Shown piece after piece: positions 35,706-48,363 of a stretch of 64,000 nucleotides of DNA (position 1 is the first letter of the stretch; each line of letters starts with the position of its first letter). Origin of the DNA: Ananas comosus (Eukaryota; Streptophyta; Magnoliopsida; Poales; Bromeliaceae). The notes under the pieces are model-generated. The model did no database searches, was not told the DNA's origin, and worked only from the letters and a program-made list of their open reading frames with translations. The stretch spans positions 7,042,081 to 7,106,080 of the forward strand of contig NC_033621.1 in NCBI RefSeq assembly GCF_001540865.1, given 5' to 3'. A program made the position numbers and the translations under genes.

Positions 35706-38700
35706 TGTAAGGACTGAGATTTTGACAGTGTAACTAAACTCTTTGTTGATGATGTTTTTGTGTGTAATTTAATTACAAAAGCACTCATCAAGTTTTGGGA
35801 GAAAACGAGCTAGAACGAAGAAGTTACGCGATAAATAGTTTTCACTTAAAGTGAATAGTAACCTGGTTTTTCGGTGAAGCCACGGAGTAGAGTTGGCTTC
35901 TGGCGCGTATCGGACTCCGTTCACAGCGATCCAATAGCTCGTTTTGAATGGTTCAGCTATTCTGGAACCATTGGCACTGTCAGATTTTGAGTTTGATGCA
36001 CGAATTTCGAGAAAATCCAAAAATACATGTTTTATATGTATTTGTGTGCAGTTCCTTCTGTTGGAGAGAGAGAGAGATCGATTTTCGTCGCGAATCCGGG
36101 ACCGATCTAGATGAAACGAAATTGCAGCTTTGTTGTCTCCGAGGTGCTGATCGCACTGGTGTGATCAGTTCGCAAATCCGACGGACGGATCTCCGGTAAT
36201 TGCAAAGTTATCGCTGAGAGGTTGATGGTTGATGGTGACAATCGGATTTTTTTGTAAAAATTCCTACATTTTATGTACAGAATAGCGCAAGATCGAATGT
36301 AGAGGTACGTGCGAGCAAGATGCATGTGCTGGCAAGGGCTGAGCAATAAATATACAGTGTTGGAGGGGTTTTATGCAAAAGTCCACCTATATATATATAT
36401 ATATATGCTAGCTAGGGTTCATCCGTGGAAACCCTAACCCTCTATCACCCTAGCTAACCCTAGCCCACCAGCTGCCCCAGCTGAGCCCCTGCCCATCCAG
36501 TGCGCAAGCCCTGGCCGCCGAAAAATCCCTGCAGCATCTCCTTTCTCCTCCCTCGGCCACCCTCTCCACCACCTTGGCCGAAAGCTGCTGGGAAGCTTCA
36601 AATCCTCTGGAATCCCTTCGGCCGAGACCAACCTCCGGCGCCGATCCAGCCGGCACCCACCGCCCCGGAGCGCCGCCGCCGTTGCCCTGGCAAGTTGCGG
36701 CCACCCTGGGCAGATCTGGCCGAGGCTGCTAGACCTCTCTCTCCTCGCGCCGCCGCCGCTCGGGACTGGCAGCGCCGCCCTCCCCCGGGGTCCTAACGAC
36801 TTCCGCCGCTGGCCCCTGTCACCCAGAGTGCCACCGGAGCCGCCCCTGCTCCTTGCGGCCAACCGTGGTCACCCAGGCCGAGCCTGCGTGATGTTTGCCT
36901 CCGCGTGCCACCGTCGCACCCTGCCGGCCATGCTGCCCTCCTGGCACCTCTGGCGACCTCCCGCGCACGATCCCAGCCATCCCCGAAGCCGCCGGCCGCC
37001 GCTCGTGGCTCTTGCGGCCGCCCAGACCTAGTGCGGGCTGAGGCCGAACCCTCGTGGCCACAGCACGCCGCCACCGCCCACTGAGGGATGCATCATGCTC
37101 CCCTCAGCCTCCGGCGACGGATAGTCGCCACCCCGGACACTTCCGACCGCCGCCTCGCCGCCGGAAGCCTTTGAACCCGAGAGCAGTTGGCGGGCTGGAT
37201 CTCCTCCGCCGCGCCACTGGTTGCTGCCCGCAGCCGGCCAGCACTTGCCTCGGACCTGTAACACACTGGACCTTTGCAAATTGCGAGGTTCGAGTTATTG
37301 GATGTGTTTCGAGCTTTTCCACACTTGGTGGAGGGTCGTAAATATTTTCCGACCTAAAAAGTTCGAAAACTGGAATTCTGGATGAGTCCTGAGAGTTTTT
37401 ACTCTCGGGGACCGGTCCCTGAAAGGAGAGACCGGTGCCCCAGTGAGCAATGCTGCGCAGCTGGCGAGGAGACCGGTCCCGCGCAGGGAGAGACTGGTTC
37501 CCGAACGATGATTTTTCGGGTTCGACACGAGAGACCGGTCCCTTGCAGGGAGAGACCGGTCCCTCTAGGCGAAAATTGCCCAGACCGGGCTGATGCAATA
37601 TTAGATTTTTGAGGGGCCTCTTTGGATTTTGTTACACTAGATGGCTTATACGGCCACACCACCCTCTCTCTTTCTCATTTCTCTCTTCACACTCACTCCC
37701 CACCCTTGTTAGAGAGAGAAGAGGAAGGAGAAGAAGGAAGAAGAAGAAGAAGAAAGATAAGGTCTCTTGGTGGACTTGGAGCATTTCTTTCCTCTCCTTC
37801 TCTTCCCACCTTGTTGGTGCTTGAAGGCTTGGACTTGGAGCTTGCAAGAGAGGAGTACTTCACCCTTGGAGCTTGGATTGGAGCGTCTAAGGAGGTTTGT
37901 TGCTCATTTCCTTCCTCTAGACCTTGATTTGGTGGGTTTTACCATATGGAACCCTAAAATGGAATTTTAGGGTTAATTTTGGGGCTTTTTGATCTAGGGC
38001 TTTTGAGGCTCAATTTCTTGATTTAGAATCTTCCTTTGGGTTAGATTGGAAGGATCCTAGCCTTCTTTTGGAGCTTGAGAGAGAATTTCTACTTCGTAGG
38101 TGAGTTTTTACCATTTTTGTGAGATTGTTAATGTTTGGGCTTATAGTTGTTCGTAACGCTCGTGTATCTCTTCGCTCATTACTTTTAGGGTATTTTGAGA
38201 CTCGTGGACAACTCCGTTCGGCGAAACGAGGGACTACACGACGGTTCGGTGGGTTTGACCTAGCCTGGTATATGAGAAATTCTCATATCCCATGTTTTAT
38301 ACTTGTAGAGTAAAAATTCATGCATTTCCATGATAAATGTATTTATTGTGAATTTTAGGATGTTTAACATGCCTATATTAGGTGTAAGAAATTTCGGGGC
38401 CCTATATAGTAGAGGGCTACCTTGGGGGACTTGTACACGATTGGCATCCTATTGAGACTTAGAATCATACTTCCTATTGTGAAAATGAGCGTTACCTTCA
38501 TGCATTCTAAGCTATTCCTATTTGAAACTTAAAGGATCTTAATAAGCCATAAAATGGGCATATGACAAGATTGACATGTGAGATTGTGAGCGAATGTCAT
38601 AAAGCGGCACTGAGCTCGGATTGTGTGTGAACCTAGTGGATAGGGCCATTGAGAAAATTGGAACTTGTATGTATATCGAAATGTCTAAGTGTCATAAAGG

Positions 38701-39083
38701 GACACTAGACCTAGTGAATGAATGAAACTTTACATTGTGACCTAGAGCTAGACCGTTGGGTTACTAGTAGCTATTGCCATGTTTGAGACATGAGGGTTGG
38801 ATACTTGAGCCTTTGACTACGCTTGCTTGCCATTTGTGCTCATTCGCACATGCTTGTGAGGGTCGCTCCCTACAAGCCGGCACTCCGGAGTTGGCCTACG
38901 CGACTGATGTTCATTCGTGCGGTATCGAGAAGCCTACGGGGTCGAGTAGGACAGACACATTCCAAGAGTAGGAATGTTGGGTTGCCACAGGCACTTAGGC
39001 GGCACAAGCTGGACTACCTTGGGTAGGTCCTTAATTGGAAATGGAAATCGACACGGTATTGAGTGTGTTATAATCACTACTAG

Positions 39084-42000
39084 TGTCACGCCCCGGGACC
39101 CGGCCTAGGCCCGCCCGGTGCGTATCCAGACCCGCCATATGCCTACACATATAAGGCGTCTACAACAATAGCGAATAAATGAACAACAAATAGAGTGTAT
39201 CTAAAGATATCAGAGCAAGTATACAGCTAAGTTCTAACAACAGGTAGAAACAAGGGAAACTAAACCACCAAGGCAAAACGTAAAATAATACATCACAAGT
39301 CTCAAGCTACATATAAGGGGTGGTCTCTACAAAAATGGTACAAGTCTCTCAACCTCTCCAAACAAAACTCAGAAGAGAGGTAGACCACCTATCGTCGAAT
39401 TCCTCGCTAGCTAACTCGAGGCGATTCCTTTCCCGCGATCCCGAGCCTCTCCCGGGGTGGAAGGCTCTGAAAGAAAACATAAAACAGGGGGCGTGAGAAC
39501 TATAATTTATAGTTCCCAGTGGGCAATTACTGACCTTAGCAAAATGCACCACTAGGCCCAAGTCATGAGCAGATATAGAAAATGAAATAACAACTGCAGA
39601 AATAAAAGCATATAAAGAAATGCTATACTGCTATGCCACAAGTATATGTGATAAGAACATGGAGTACATCTACTCTATCATGATCCAATATGCCAATACA
39701 TACATACTATGTTCTATCACGGCTACCAAGTATGCTATGATGCAACAAGTAATACTATCACGTATACTACATGTCCAAATGTCCAATACTATGCTAAAAG
39801 CATGTCCAAGTAAACCAACTACTAAGCCTATCTAGTAGTGATTGTTATACACCAGTTTAATGTCATTGTTCAATCTTGTTTTAGGACCTACACAAGTGTA
39901 GTCCGGCTTGTGCCGCCTAGCTGCCTGTGGTAGCCCATCATTCCACGCTAGGAATGAGTCTGTCCCACACGACCCTACAGGCGCCTCGCCGCCTAGCTGC
40001 CCGTGGTAGCTCGTCATCCCACGCTGGAATGAGGCTGTCCCACGCGACCCTACAGGCGTCTCAATCCCGCACGCGCGAACTGCGTCGCAAAGGCCAACTC
40101 CGGAGTGCCGGCTTGTAGGGAGCGACCCTCACAAGCATGTGCGAATGAGCACAAATGGCAAGCAAGCATAGTCATCATGTCATGGATCTCGTCATCATGT
40201 CTCTAACATAGAATAGCCACTAGTAACCCCAAGGGTCTAGTCTATGTCTCAAAGTGAAGTTCCAACATTCACTAAGTCTAGTGCCTCTTTAGGACACTAG
40301 AACATTACTATATCCAAGCATGTTCCAATTTTCATGCCTCTTTATGGCATTATTTACTAGGTTCATACAAGTCCCAAACTCAATGTCGCTTTATGACATT
40401 AGCTTAATATACCAATTCCAAGCCCAATGCCTCTTTATGACATTAGCTTACCCTATCAATAATAGGTTAATACGCATGCTCTCTAGCATGATCTCACATT
40501 GCTAATATGTACCTAGCATGTATTCCACAATGCATATAAATATTAACATGCATCTATCCACTAACAAATGGTTTCAATGCGTCCGTATGCAACTATCAAC
40601 ATAGCATAGTTCTCATAATGCTACATGCATACACTTTCCAATGCAACTACCAATTTAGCATAATTCTCGTAACATTAACATACACATACAATTCACATAT
40701 TATTCAAGTCTAATGCCTCTCTATGGCATTACTTTGCTAGGCTTATTCATAGCTCAAGCTCGATGTCGCATTACGACATTAGCTCTCTAACTCACAAGTT
40801 ATTCAAGTCCAAAGCCACTTTATGGCCTAATGTATTCTCTTATGTCCAAATGAGATTTATGTCCAAGGCATATTACATTTGTCATGTTTACTATATGGAG
40901 CATGATTTCAAGTCCCGATTAGAATGCTAAACCCATGCATAAGTCTCACATGCAAGCTCTCTACTACATAGAGGTCCGAAAATGCATTGTATATAACATG
41001 TGCATTTATATCTGTCATATTCACTAAATGCAATATGATCCAAAGCCACAATTAAGAATGCTATCCATAGGGCAATGCCCAACACGAAAACTCTCTACTA
41101 CATAGAGGTCCGAAAATGCATTGTATATAACATAAGCATTTCAAGCATTCTAAAATTCACCAATAATGCATCTATCATGAAAATGCGTGAATTTCTATTT
41201 TTACGATAATTAAATCCACATAAATGAGATTTTCTCATTTGTAGCGAGGTCAAACCCACCGAGAACTCTACGCGGCCCTTCGTGCCCCCGACTCTCTTAG
41301 CTCCAAGACTTTAGGTGATGTCACGATGCTACGATTCCGATTTTGTGATTTTTGGAAGCTTACGCCGCGAGCTGCGGCAATCTGTACCGAAATCGGCCTT
41401 TCCTTCAATATCTTCGCGTAGCCTCGTCGTATCGCCGAACCGACTTCGCCAGCGTGTCAGAAAACCTAGCAATTAGGTTTATACAGGCTCAATTTAGATC
41501 GAACCCTCACATATTACAAAATCTCATTTTTGAGCCCTAACATGCAATTACCTCCAAATAATCCAAATTAAATGGAGCAACATGCTAAGAATGCTCATTA
41601 GAGGCTACTAGAACACTTAAAGCTAAGGATTAAGACAAATCCCAATAGCTTACCCCAATGTGAACGCCGCAACGAAAACACGCCGCTCCAACGAGCGCAC
41701 GAAAGCTCGATCCGTCGCTCCCAACGCGTTCGCAAGCTCGTTCTCCGCCAACGCCGTGAATTTGGGCGAAAGATGTAGAGAGATGAGAGAGATATTTAGA
41801 GAGAGAAAAGGGAGGGTTTCTCTCACTACACCATGAACGTGTGGTGTGGGGGTGGTGGTGGTGGCTGTGAAGAAGAAGAAGAAGCCTAGAAGCTTCTACT
41901 TATAGTCAACACCCCAATAGTAGCATACACTATTCACTTCAGGCAGTTCGAAATCTGATATCTTTCGCCGGAGCCCTCTGAAAATCCGTTTCAGTTCAAA

Positions 42001-42402
42001 TTTGACAGTTATGTTCGGTTTTGCTTAACTTGACGAGAAAAATTTTAATCTTTCAGTTTCGACCCCGTTTGGTCACCGAAAGCTGTACCGAACTGTAATC
42101 TTTATCAGATAACTGTCGGATTTTATTTTCCACCTTCTGGGTGTCAGAATGATATGAAACTTTAAATCTAGCCTCATAAAAATAATTCTGACTTATCCTC
42201 CAGTTTTCAGAATTTTCTGACACTGTGCATTTTCTGTTAAAATAACAGCCTCGATTCACACAGAAAATTCAAAATCTTCTGTTCTCGCTCCGATTTCCGC
42301 ACGAGCCGTTCCCGACTTATATTTTACTTCTATAAGTCCAATAAAAATAGTATCTCACACCATTTTTATTTATACCCTTATTTTAAAATCCGGTATGCTA
42401 CA
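39084..42402 (-). repeat. 3' LTR of the TR-GAG
   Basis: Paired with 45045-48363 at an offset of 5961 bases; line-by-line reading shows identity up to 42125. Contains the stem-loop GAACTATAATTTATAGTTC (39499-39517), two tandem 76-bp units (39912-40063), hairpin words of the TTTATGACATT type (40270-40850) and CTCTACTACATAGAG hairpins at 40959 and 41093. Confidence 0.95.
39912..40063. repeat. Two tandem 76-bp units in the TR-GAG LTR
   Basis: CGCCTAGCTGCC...GTGGTAGC...CACGCT...GGAATGAG...GTCCCAC...CGACCCTACAGGCG appears twice, at 39914 and 39990, with about ten differences. Repeated identically at 45873-46024 in the other LTR. LTR X carries a single related block (about 480-660). Confidence 0.8.
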
Positions 42403-42415
42403 TTCTCCATCCCTT
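42403..42415 (-). other. Polypurine tract of the TR-GAG
   Basis: Minus strand AAGGGATGGAGAA directly before the LTR start TGTAGCATACC. It is preceded by the hairpin GTTTCG-AGG-ACGAAAC (about 42420-42437), shared with the gypsy element at about 54299-54315. Confidence 0.85.
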
Positions 42416-43224
42416 AAAAGAGTTTCGTCCTCGAAACTTCAATCACACCTCAACTCGACCTATCGAGCCATTGAGGTCATTAGCATACTTCTCCCTAGGA
42501 AACACACTGCGATTCGATCACCGGCATTGTTTAGAAGCAATATCACAGGTGCATCGCTCCCTTGTGAGTGCTCTAATTCCACAGGGACTTTAGCTCTGCA
42601 GTGAGATGGCACACTCCGGCACATCTCCACCTTTAGTCCCCCAAAGAGCATTATCCTCAGATTCCACATGGCTATCCAAGATCCAACACGTGACATTCCG
42701 TACTCCCGGGTCTAAGCTCGAACTACCGTCCTGACCAAAATCTCTTCCCTACCCGTAGGTATTGAGCCGCTGTCACTCACAGCTGACTGCGCCTGCCTCA
42801 AGGGCCCAAGCTCCACAGTTCCACAAATGGTCCAGGCACGGGTCGTCCCCCAAGCAACACCCGACGTCGTTGTCCTACACGACATGCTCTAACATGCCAC
42901 AAATACTATCCTCCTCAGTAGTTACCCGATTTTAGGTAAGGGGATAGTCAACACAACCAGCGAAAATAAATCCTCAAAACGCACTATTTCGTGCTCAAAT
43001 TCTCAAGGCGAGTCAAGTCAGCTCGCAAGACCAAAGGTACAAGGTACCCTATAAAACTCCACACCAAGTAAAGCCAATCTATTTGTTGGCGCACAAAACC
43101 CTCTCACAAGGTAGGGTGTTCGAAACGACACACCCGATCACCCGATCATGCATCGGAAAAGGATCAATGCTAAACAATCCGGCAAACAGCCGATCAAGGT
43201 ATGCAAATGATGCAAACATCTCAA

Positions 43225-44703
43225 TCATAAAATGCATAAACTCGAATGCCATAATAATATAATGGTACCTGCAGCCACAAACTCTGCTATTGCCGCCTCC
43301 TCAGTCTGGGCCGCATACATGCGCCCGCTCGGGGCCTGTCGTGACCCCTCCGTCTGTCTCTGGACAGGAGGCCGCCCAGCCTGGTAGTGAGCAGAAGTCG
43401 TCCCCCGACTGGGACCCGGTGAAGCTGGTGCCGATGCTGATGACGGCGCTGGAACTGGACCCCTCAGGCAGTCCGACTGGAAATGACCCTCCTGGCCACA
43501 CAGGTAGCACCTGCCCCGACTCTGCGAGCACTGCCGCGGGTAATGACGACCACCGCAGATCACGCAGCTCGGAGCTTGGCGACGATCGGATCCTCCATGC
43601 AGTGCAGATGAGCCACGTCCTCGCGACTGGCTCCGGCTCCTGGGATGTCTCGGCGGCCTCCCAGAGTGCGTCTGATCCGCACCCTCAGCCGCGGGCCTCT
43701 TGCCCTTACCTTTATCCAAGCCCTCACGGCGCTCCTGCAATTCCGCCGCGCCGCCCTCCACAATGAGCGCGCGGTTCACCACATCTCGGTAGGTCTGGAG
43801 GTTGGAGGATTGCACCAACCGAAAGATCGAAGGCCGAAGTCCTCGCTCGAAGATGCGGGCCTTGTCCTCGTCGTCCCGCACAACAAAGGGCACACAGTGT
43901 AGAAGCCGAGAGAACTCTCTCTCGTACTCGGCCACGGTCCGATCCCCCTGGCGCATCTCACGCAGATCCTGCTCCATCTTCCTCTTAACGCTGACGGGGA
44001 AGTAGTGCTCTAACAAGAGTTCCTTGAACCTCTTCCAAGAAATCGCTGCAAGGTCGGTGTTGGGGTTATCCTGGATATCCAACCACCAACTATAGGCCTC
44101 GCCGTCCAGGTGATGAGTGGCGAGCCAAACTCTATCTCTTTCTTCCACAAAAGTGTCGCGGAATAACTTCTCCATGTGCATCAACCACTTCTCTACGATC
44201 CAGTGGTCGGCTCTCTCTCCATCGAAGATCCTGGGGCTACACCTCCTAAACTCATTGAGGCGATCCATGAGCCGTTCCCGCTCCACTCCCTCAACCATCA
44301 CGGGGAAAACTGCCCCTGCCAACGGCACCTGAGCTGGTGGTGCCGCAATAACCTCCTCCCGAGGTGCTACCGCCGGTGCCGTCCGCGAAGTGTCGAGTGC
44401 AGGGGACGACACCCTGGGCGCAACAACCTCTACCGGCGCGGGTGGTGTAGGGACCTGAGCCTCCCTGGCAGCCGCCTGTTGCAGTAGAAGATCCTCCAGG
44501 CGCTTCATCCGTGCCTCCTGCCGGCGCGCCGCGTCTGCCTGCTGCTGAGCCGCCGCCGCCTGCTGGGTAACTAAATCGGTGAGGGCCGCAAGCTGGCTCC
44601 TCAACTCACGGACCTCGCCGGATCCGGAGGTAGCGGATGTCTCCACTTCCTCAAAAGTTGCCGCGTTGTCCGCTCCAACAGACTTAGAGCGTGTAATCGG
44701 CAT
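43225..44703 (-). CDS. Gag polyprotein of the TR-GAG, 492 residues
   Basis: Start chosen at the ATG of MPITRSKS (44703), matching the start region of the gypsy gag (MLITRSES at 49476). The frame is open further upstream, but that part is not shared. Order: an N-terminal segment with a coiled-coil-like Gln/Ala/Arg stretch (residues about 35-75), a Pro/Val linker, the retrotransposon gag domain (WLMHMEKLF...WWLDIQDNP...LLEHYFP...GDRTVAEYEREFSRL), a basic region, and two zinc-binding motifs, CVICGGRHYPRQC and CYLCGQEGHFQSDC. After AAQTEEAA it follows the gypsy protein only to GTIILLW and ends 7 codons later. It has therefore lost protease from before the DTGAS active site. No internal stop: probably still expressed as a capsid protein. 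Confidence 0.93.
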   Translation of the reverse strand: MPITRSKSVGADNAATFEEVETSATSGSGEVRELRSQLAALTDLVTQQAAAAQQQADAARRQEARMKRLEDLLLQQAAAREAQVPTPPAPVEVVAPRVSSPALDTSRTAPAVAPREEVIAAPPAQVPLAGAVFPVMVEGVERERLMDRLNEFRRCSPRIFDGERADHWIVEKWLMHMEKLFRDTFVEERDRVWLATHHLDGEAYSWWLDIQDNPNTDLAAISWKRFKELLLEHYFPVSVKRKMEQDLREMRQGDRTVAEYEREFSRLLHCVPFVVRDDEDKARIFERGLRPSIFRLVQSSNLQTYRDVVNRALIVEGGAAELQERREGLDKGKGKRPAAEGADQTHSGRPPRHPRSRSQSRGRGSSALHGGSDRRQAPSCVICGGRHYPRQCSQSRGRCYLCGQEGHFQSDCLRGPVPAPSSASAPASPGPSRGTTSAHYQAGRPPVQRQTEGSRQAPSGRMYAAQTEEAAIAEFVAAGTIILLWHSSLCIL

Positions 44704-45023
44704 TATCACTACAACATTATAAAAGCGTAAGTTAATAAAACCCACGCTATCGCAACCCCGCTCAACTAACAAATACCCAAATCATGCGAAAGTAAGGAAG
44801 TGTCCTTTACTACTAACTCCCGATGTTACGTTGTCGGCCGCCAACGTAATCCTTCACGAAGTTAGAAGCTACACACTCCGATCAAACTCTAGCTTTTTAG
44901 AGTTATATCAATACCCAATCACAATACTTTCGCTCCCAAATCAATAGACCTCGTCTCTCACGAGCCTATTTTCTAGAGTCCAACCGGCCTAAGGTTTGCT
45001 AGGTCCACTAAGACTCAACCCTA

Positions 45024-45036
45024 GGCTCTGATACCA
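45024..45036 (-). other. Primer binding site of the TR-GAG
   Basis: Minus strand TGGTATCAGAGCC, eight bases downstream of the 5' LTR end, complementary to the initiator Met tRNA 3' end. Confidence 0.92.
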
Positions 45037-45044
45037 AATTAACC

Positions 45045-48000
45045 TGTCACGCCCCGGGACCCGGCCTAGGCCCGCCCGGTGCGTATCCAGACCCGCCATA
45101 TGCCTACACATATAAGGCGTCTACAACAATAGCGAATAAATGAACAACAAATAGAGTGTATCTAAAGATATCAGAGCAAGTATACAGCTAAGTTCTAACA
45201 ACAGGTAGAAACAAGGGAAACTAAACCACCAAGGCAAAACGTAAAATAATACATCACAAGTCTCAAGCTACATATAAGGGGTGGTCTCTACAAAAATGGT
45301 ACAAGTCTCTCAACCTCTCCAAACAAAACTCAGAAGAGAGGTAGACCACCTATCGTCGAATTCCTCGCTAGCTAACTCGAGGCGATTCCTTTCCCGCGAT
45401 CCCGAGCCTCTCCCGGGGTGGAAGGCTCTGAAAGAAAACATAAAACAGGGGGCGTGAGAACTATAATTTATAGTTCCCAGTGGGCAATTACTGACCTTAG
45501 CAAAATGCACCACTAGGCCCAAGTCATGAGCAGATATAGAAAATGAAATAACAACTGCAGAAATAAAAGCATATAAAGAAATGCTATACTGCTATGCCAC
45601 AAGTATATGTGATAAGAACATGGAGTACATCTACTCTATCATGATCCAATATGCCAATACATACATACTATGTTCTATCACGGCTACCAAGTATGCTATG
45701 ATGCAACAAGTAATACTATCACGTATACTACATGTCCAAATGTCCAATACTATGCTAAAAGCATGTCCAAGTAAACCAACTACTAAGCCTATCTAGTAGT
45801 GATTGTTATACACCAGTTTAATGTCATTGTTCAATCTTGTTTTAGGACCTACACAAGTGTAGTCCGGCTTGTGCCGCCTAGCTGCCTGTGGTAGCCCATC
45901 ATTCCACGCTAGGAATGAGTCTGTCCCACACGACCCTACAGGCGCCTCGCCGCCTAGCTGCCCGTGGTAGCTCGTCATCCCACGCTGGAATGAGGCTGTC
46001 CCACGCGACCCTACAGGCGTCTCAATCCCGCACGCGCGAACTGCGTCGCAAAGGCCAACTCCGGAGTGCCGGCTTGTAGGGAGCGACCCTCACAAGCATG
46101 TGCGAATGAGCACAAATGGCAAGCAAGCATAGTCATCATGTCATGGATCTCGTCATCATGTCTCTAACATAGAATAGCCACTAGTAACCCCAAGGGTCTA
46201 GTCTATGTCTCAAAGTGAAGTTCCAACATTCACTAAGTCTAGTGCCTCTTTAGGACACTAGAACATTACTATATCCAAGCATGTTCCAATTTTCATGCCT
46301 CTTTATGGCATTATTTACTAGGTTCATACAAGTCCCAAACTCAATGTCGCTTTATGACATTAGCTTAATATACCAATTCCAAGCCCAATGCCTCTTTATG
46401 ACATTAGCTTACCCTATCAATAATAGGTTAATACGCATGCTCTCTAGCATGATCTCACATTGCTAATATGTACCTAGCATGTATTCCACAATGCATATAA
46501 ATATTAACATGCATCTATCCACTAACAAATGGTTTCAATGCGTCCGTATGCAACTATCAACATAGCATAGTTCTCATAATGCTACATGCATACACTTTCC
46601 AATGCAACTACCAATTTAGCATAATTCTCGTAACATTAACATACACATACAATTCACATATTATTCAAGTCTAATGCCTCTCTATGGCATTACTTTGCTA
46701 GGCTTATTCATAGCTCAAGCTCGATGTCGCATTACGACATTAGCTCTCTAACTCACAAGTTATTCAAGTCCAAAGCCACTTTATGGCCTAATGTATTCTC
46801 TTATGTCCAAATGAGATTTATGTCCAAGGCATATTACATTTGTCATGTTTACTATATGGAGCATGATTTCAAGTCCCGATTAGAATGCTAAACCCATGCA
46901 TAAGTCTCACATGCAAGCTCTCTACTACATAGAGGTCCGAAAATGCATTGTATATAACATGTGCATTTATATCTGTCATATTCACTAAATGCAATATGAT
47001 CCAAAGCCACAATTAAGAATGCTATCCATAGGGCAATGCCCAACACGAAAACTCTCTACTACATAGAGGTCCGAAAATGCATTGTATATAACATAAGCAT
47101 TTCAAGCATTCTAAAATTCACCAATAATGCATCTATCATGAAAATGCGTGAATTTCTATTTTTACGATAATTAAATCCACATAAATGAGATTTTCTCATT
47201 TGTAGCGAGGTCAAACCCACCGAGAACTCTACGCGGCCCTTCGTGCCCCCGACTCTCTTAGCTCCAAGACTTTAGGTGATGTCACGATGCTACGATTCCG
47301 ATTTTGTGATTTTTGGAAGCTTACGCCGCGAGCTGCGGCAATCTGTACCGAAATCGGCCTTTCCTTCAATATCTTCGCGTAGCCTCGTCGTATCGCCGAA
47401 CCGACTTCGCCAGCGTGTCAGAAAACCTAGCAATTAGGTTTATACAGGCTCAATTTAGATCGAACCCTCACATATTACAAAATCTCATTTTTGAGCCCTA
47501 ACATGCAATTACCTCCAAATAATCCAAATTAAATGGAGCAACATGCTAAGAATGCTCATTAGAGGCTACTAGAACACTTAAAGCTAAGGATTAAGACAAA
47601 TCCCAATAGCTTACCCCAATGTGAACGCCGCAACGAAAACACGCCGCTCCAACGAGCGCACGAAAGCTCGATCCGTCGCTCCCAACGCGTTCGCAAGCTC
47701 GTTCTCCGCCAACGCCGTGAATTTGGGCGAAAGATGTAGAGAGATGAGAGAGATATTTAGAGAGAGAAAAGGGAGGGTTTCTCTCACTACACCATGAACG
47801 TGTGGTGTGGGGGTGGTGGTGGTGGCTGTGAAGAAGAAGAAGAAGCCTAGAAGCTTCTACTTATAGTCAACACCCCAATAGTAGCATACACTATTCACTT
47901 CAGGCAGTTCGAAATCTGATATCTTTCGCCGGAGCCCTCTGAAAATCCGTTTCAGTTCAAATTTGACAGTTATGTTCGGTTTTGCTTAACTTGACGAGAA

Positions 48001-48363
48001 AAATTTTAATCTTTCAGTTTCGACCCCGTTTGGTCACCGAAAGCTGTACCGAACTGTAATCTTTATCAGATAACTGTCGGATTTTACTTTCCACCTTCTG
48101 GGTGTCAGAATGATATGAAATTTTAAATCTAGCCTCATAAAAATAATTCTGACTTATCCTCCAGTTTTCAGAATTTTCTGACACTATGCATTTTCTGTTA
48201 AAATAACAGCCTCGATTCACACAGAAAATTCAAAATCTTCTGTTCTCGCTCCGATTTCCGCACGAGCCGTTCCCGACTTATATTTTACTTCTATAAGTCC
48301 AATAAAAATAGTATCTCACACTATTTTTATTTATACCCTTATTATAAAATCCGGTATGCTACA
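45045..48363 (-). repeat. 5' LTR of the TR-GAG
   Basis: 3319 bp, the same length as its partner. The five differences I see are at 48087, 48121, 48186, 48322 and 48344 (partner 42126, 42160, 42225, 42361, 42383), all in the last 277 bases in plus coordinates, i.e. the first part of U3. Confidence 0.95.

Larger units (their letters stand above)
39084..48363 (-). mobile_element. TR-GAG-type non-autonomous LTR retrotransposon, young
   Basis: A 9280-bp element on the minus strand with TG...CA LTRs of exactly 3319 bp each (39084-42402, 45045-48363) and TSD ACTAG. The internal region is only 2642 bp: PBS at 45036-45024, a single intact gag (44703-43225), then about 820 bp without coding, and a PPT at 42415-42403. 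It lacks protease, RT, RNase H and integrase. LTR length and gag sequence match known TR-GAG elements, gag-only relatives of gypsy elements moved in trans. I count five differences between the LTRs, so insertion was recent. It sits in reverse orientation in the 5' LTR of a related gypsy element. Confidence 0.94.

Noticed and set aside
36434..37598. Several long frames in A3 and the gypsy LTR
   Set aside because: They cross the A3/gypsy insertion border and overlap on both strands; typical shadow frames of GC-rich DNA.
37622..37927. 101-codon frame repeated at 54701-55006
   Set aside because: Repeated only because both gypsy LTRs contain it; GAAGAA microsatellite codes the centre; no domain.
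40270..41110. CRISPR-like spacing of short repeats
   Set aside because: Units are irregularly spaced, diverged and lie in a plant LTR; no prokaryotic context.
45024..45036. tRNA-Met fragment
   Set aside because: The TGGTATCAGAGCC match is a retrotransposon primer site; no tRNA cloverleaf around it.
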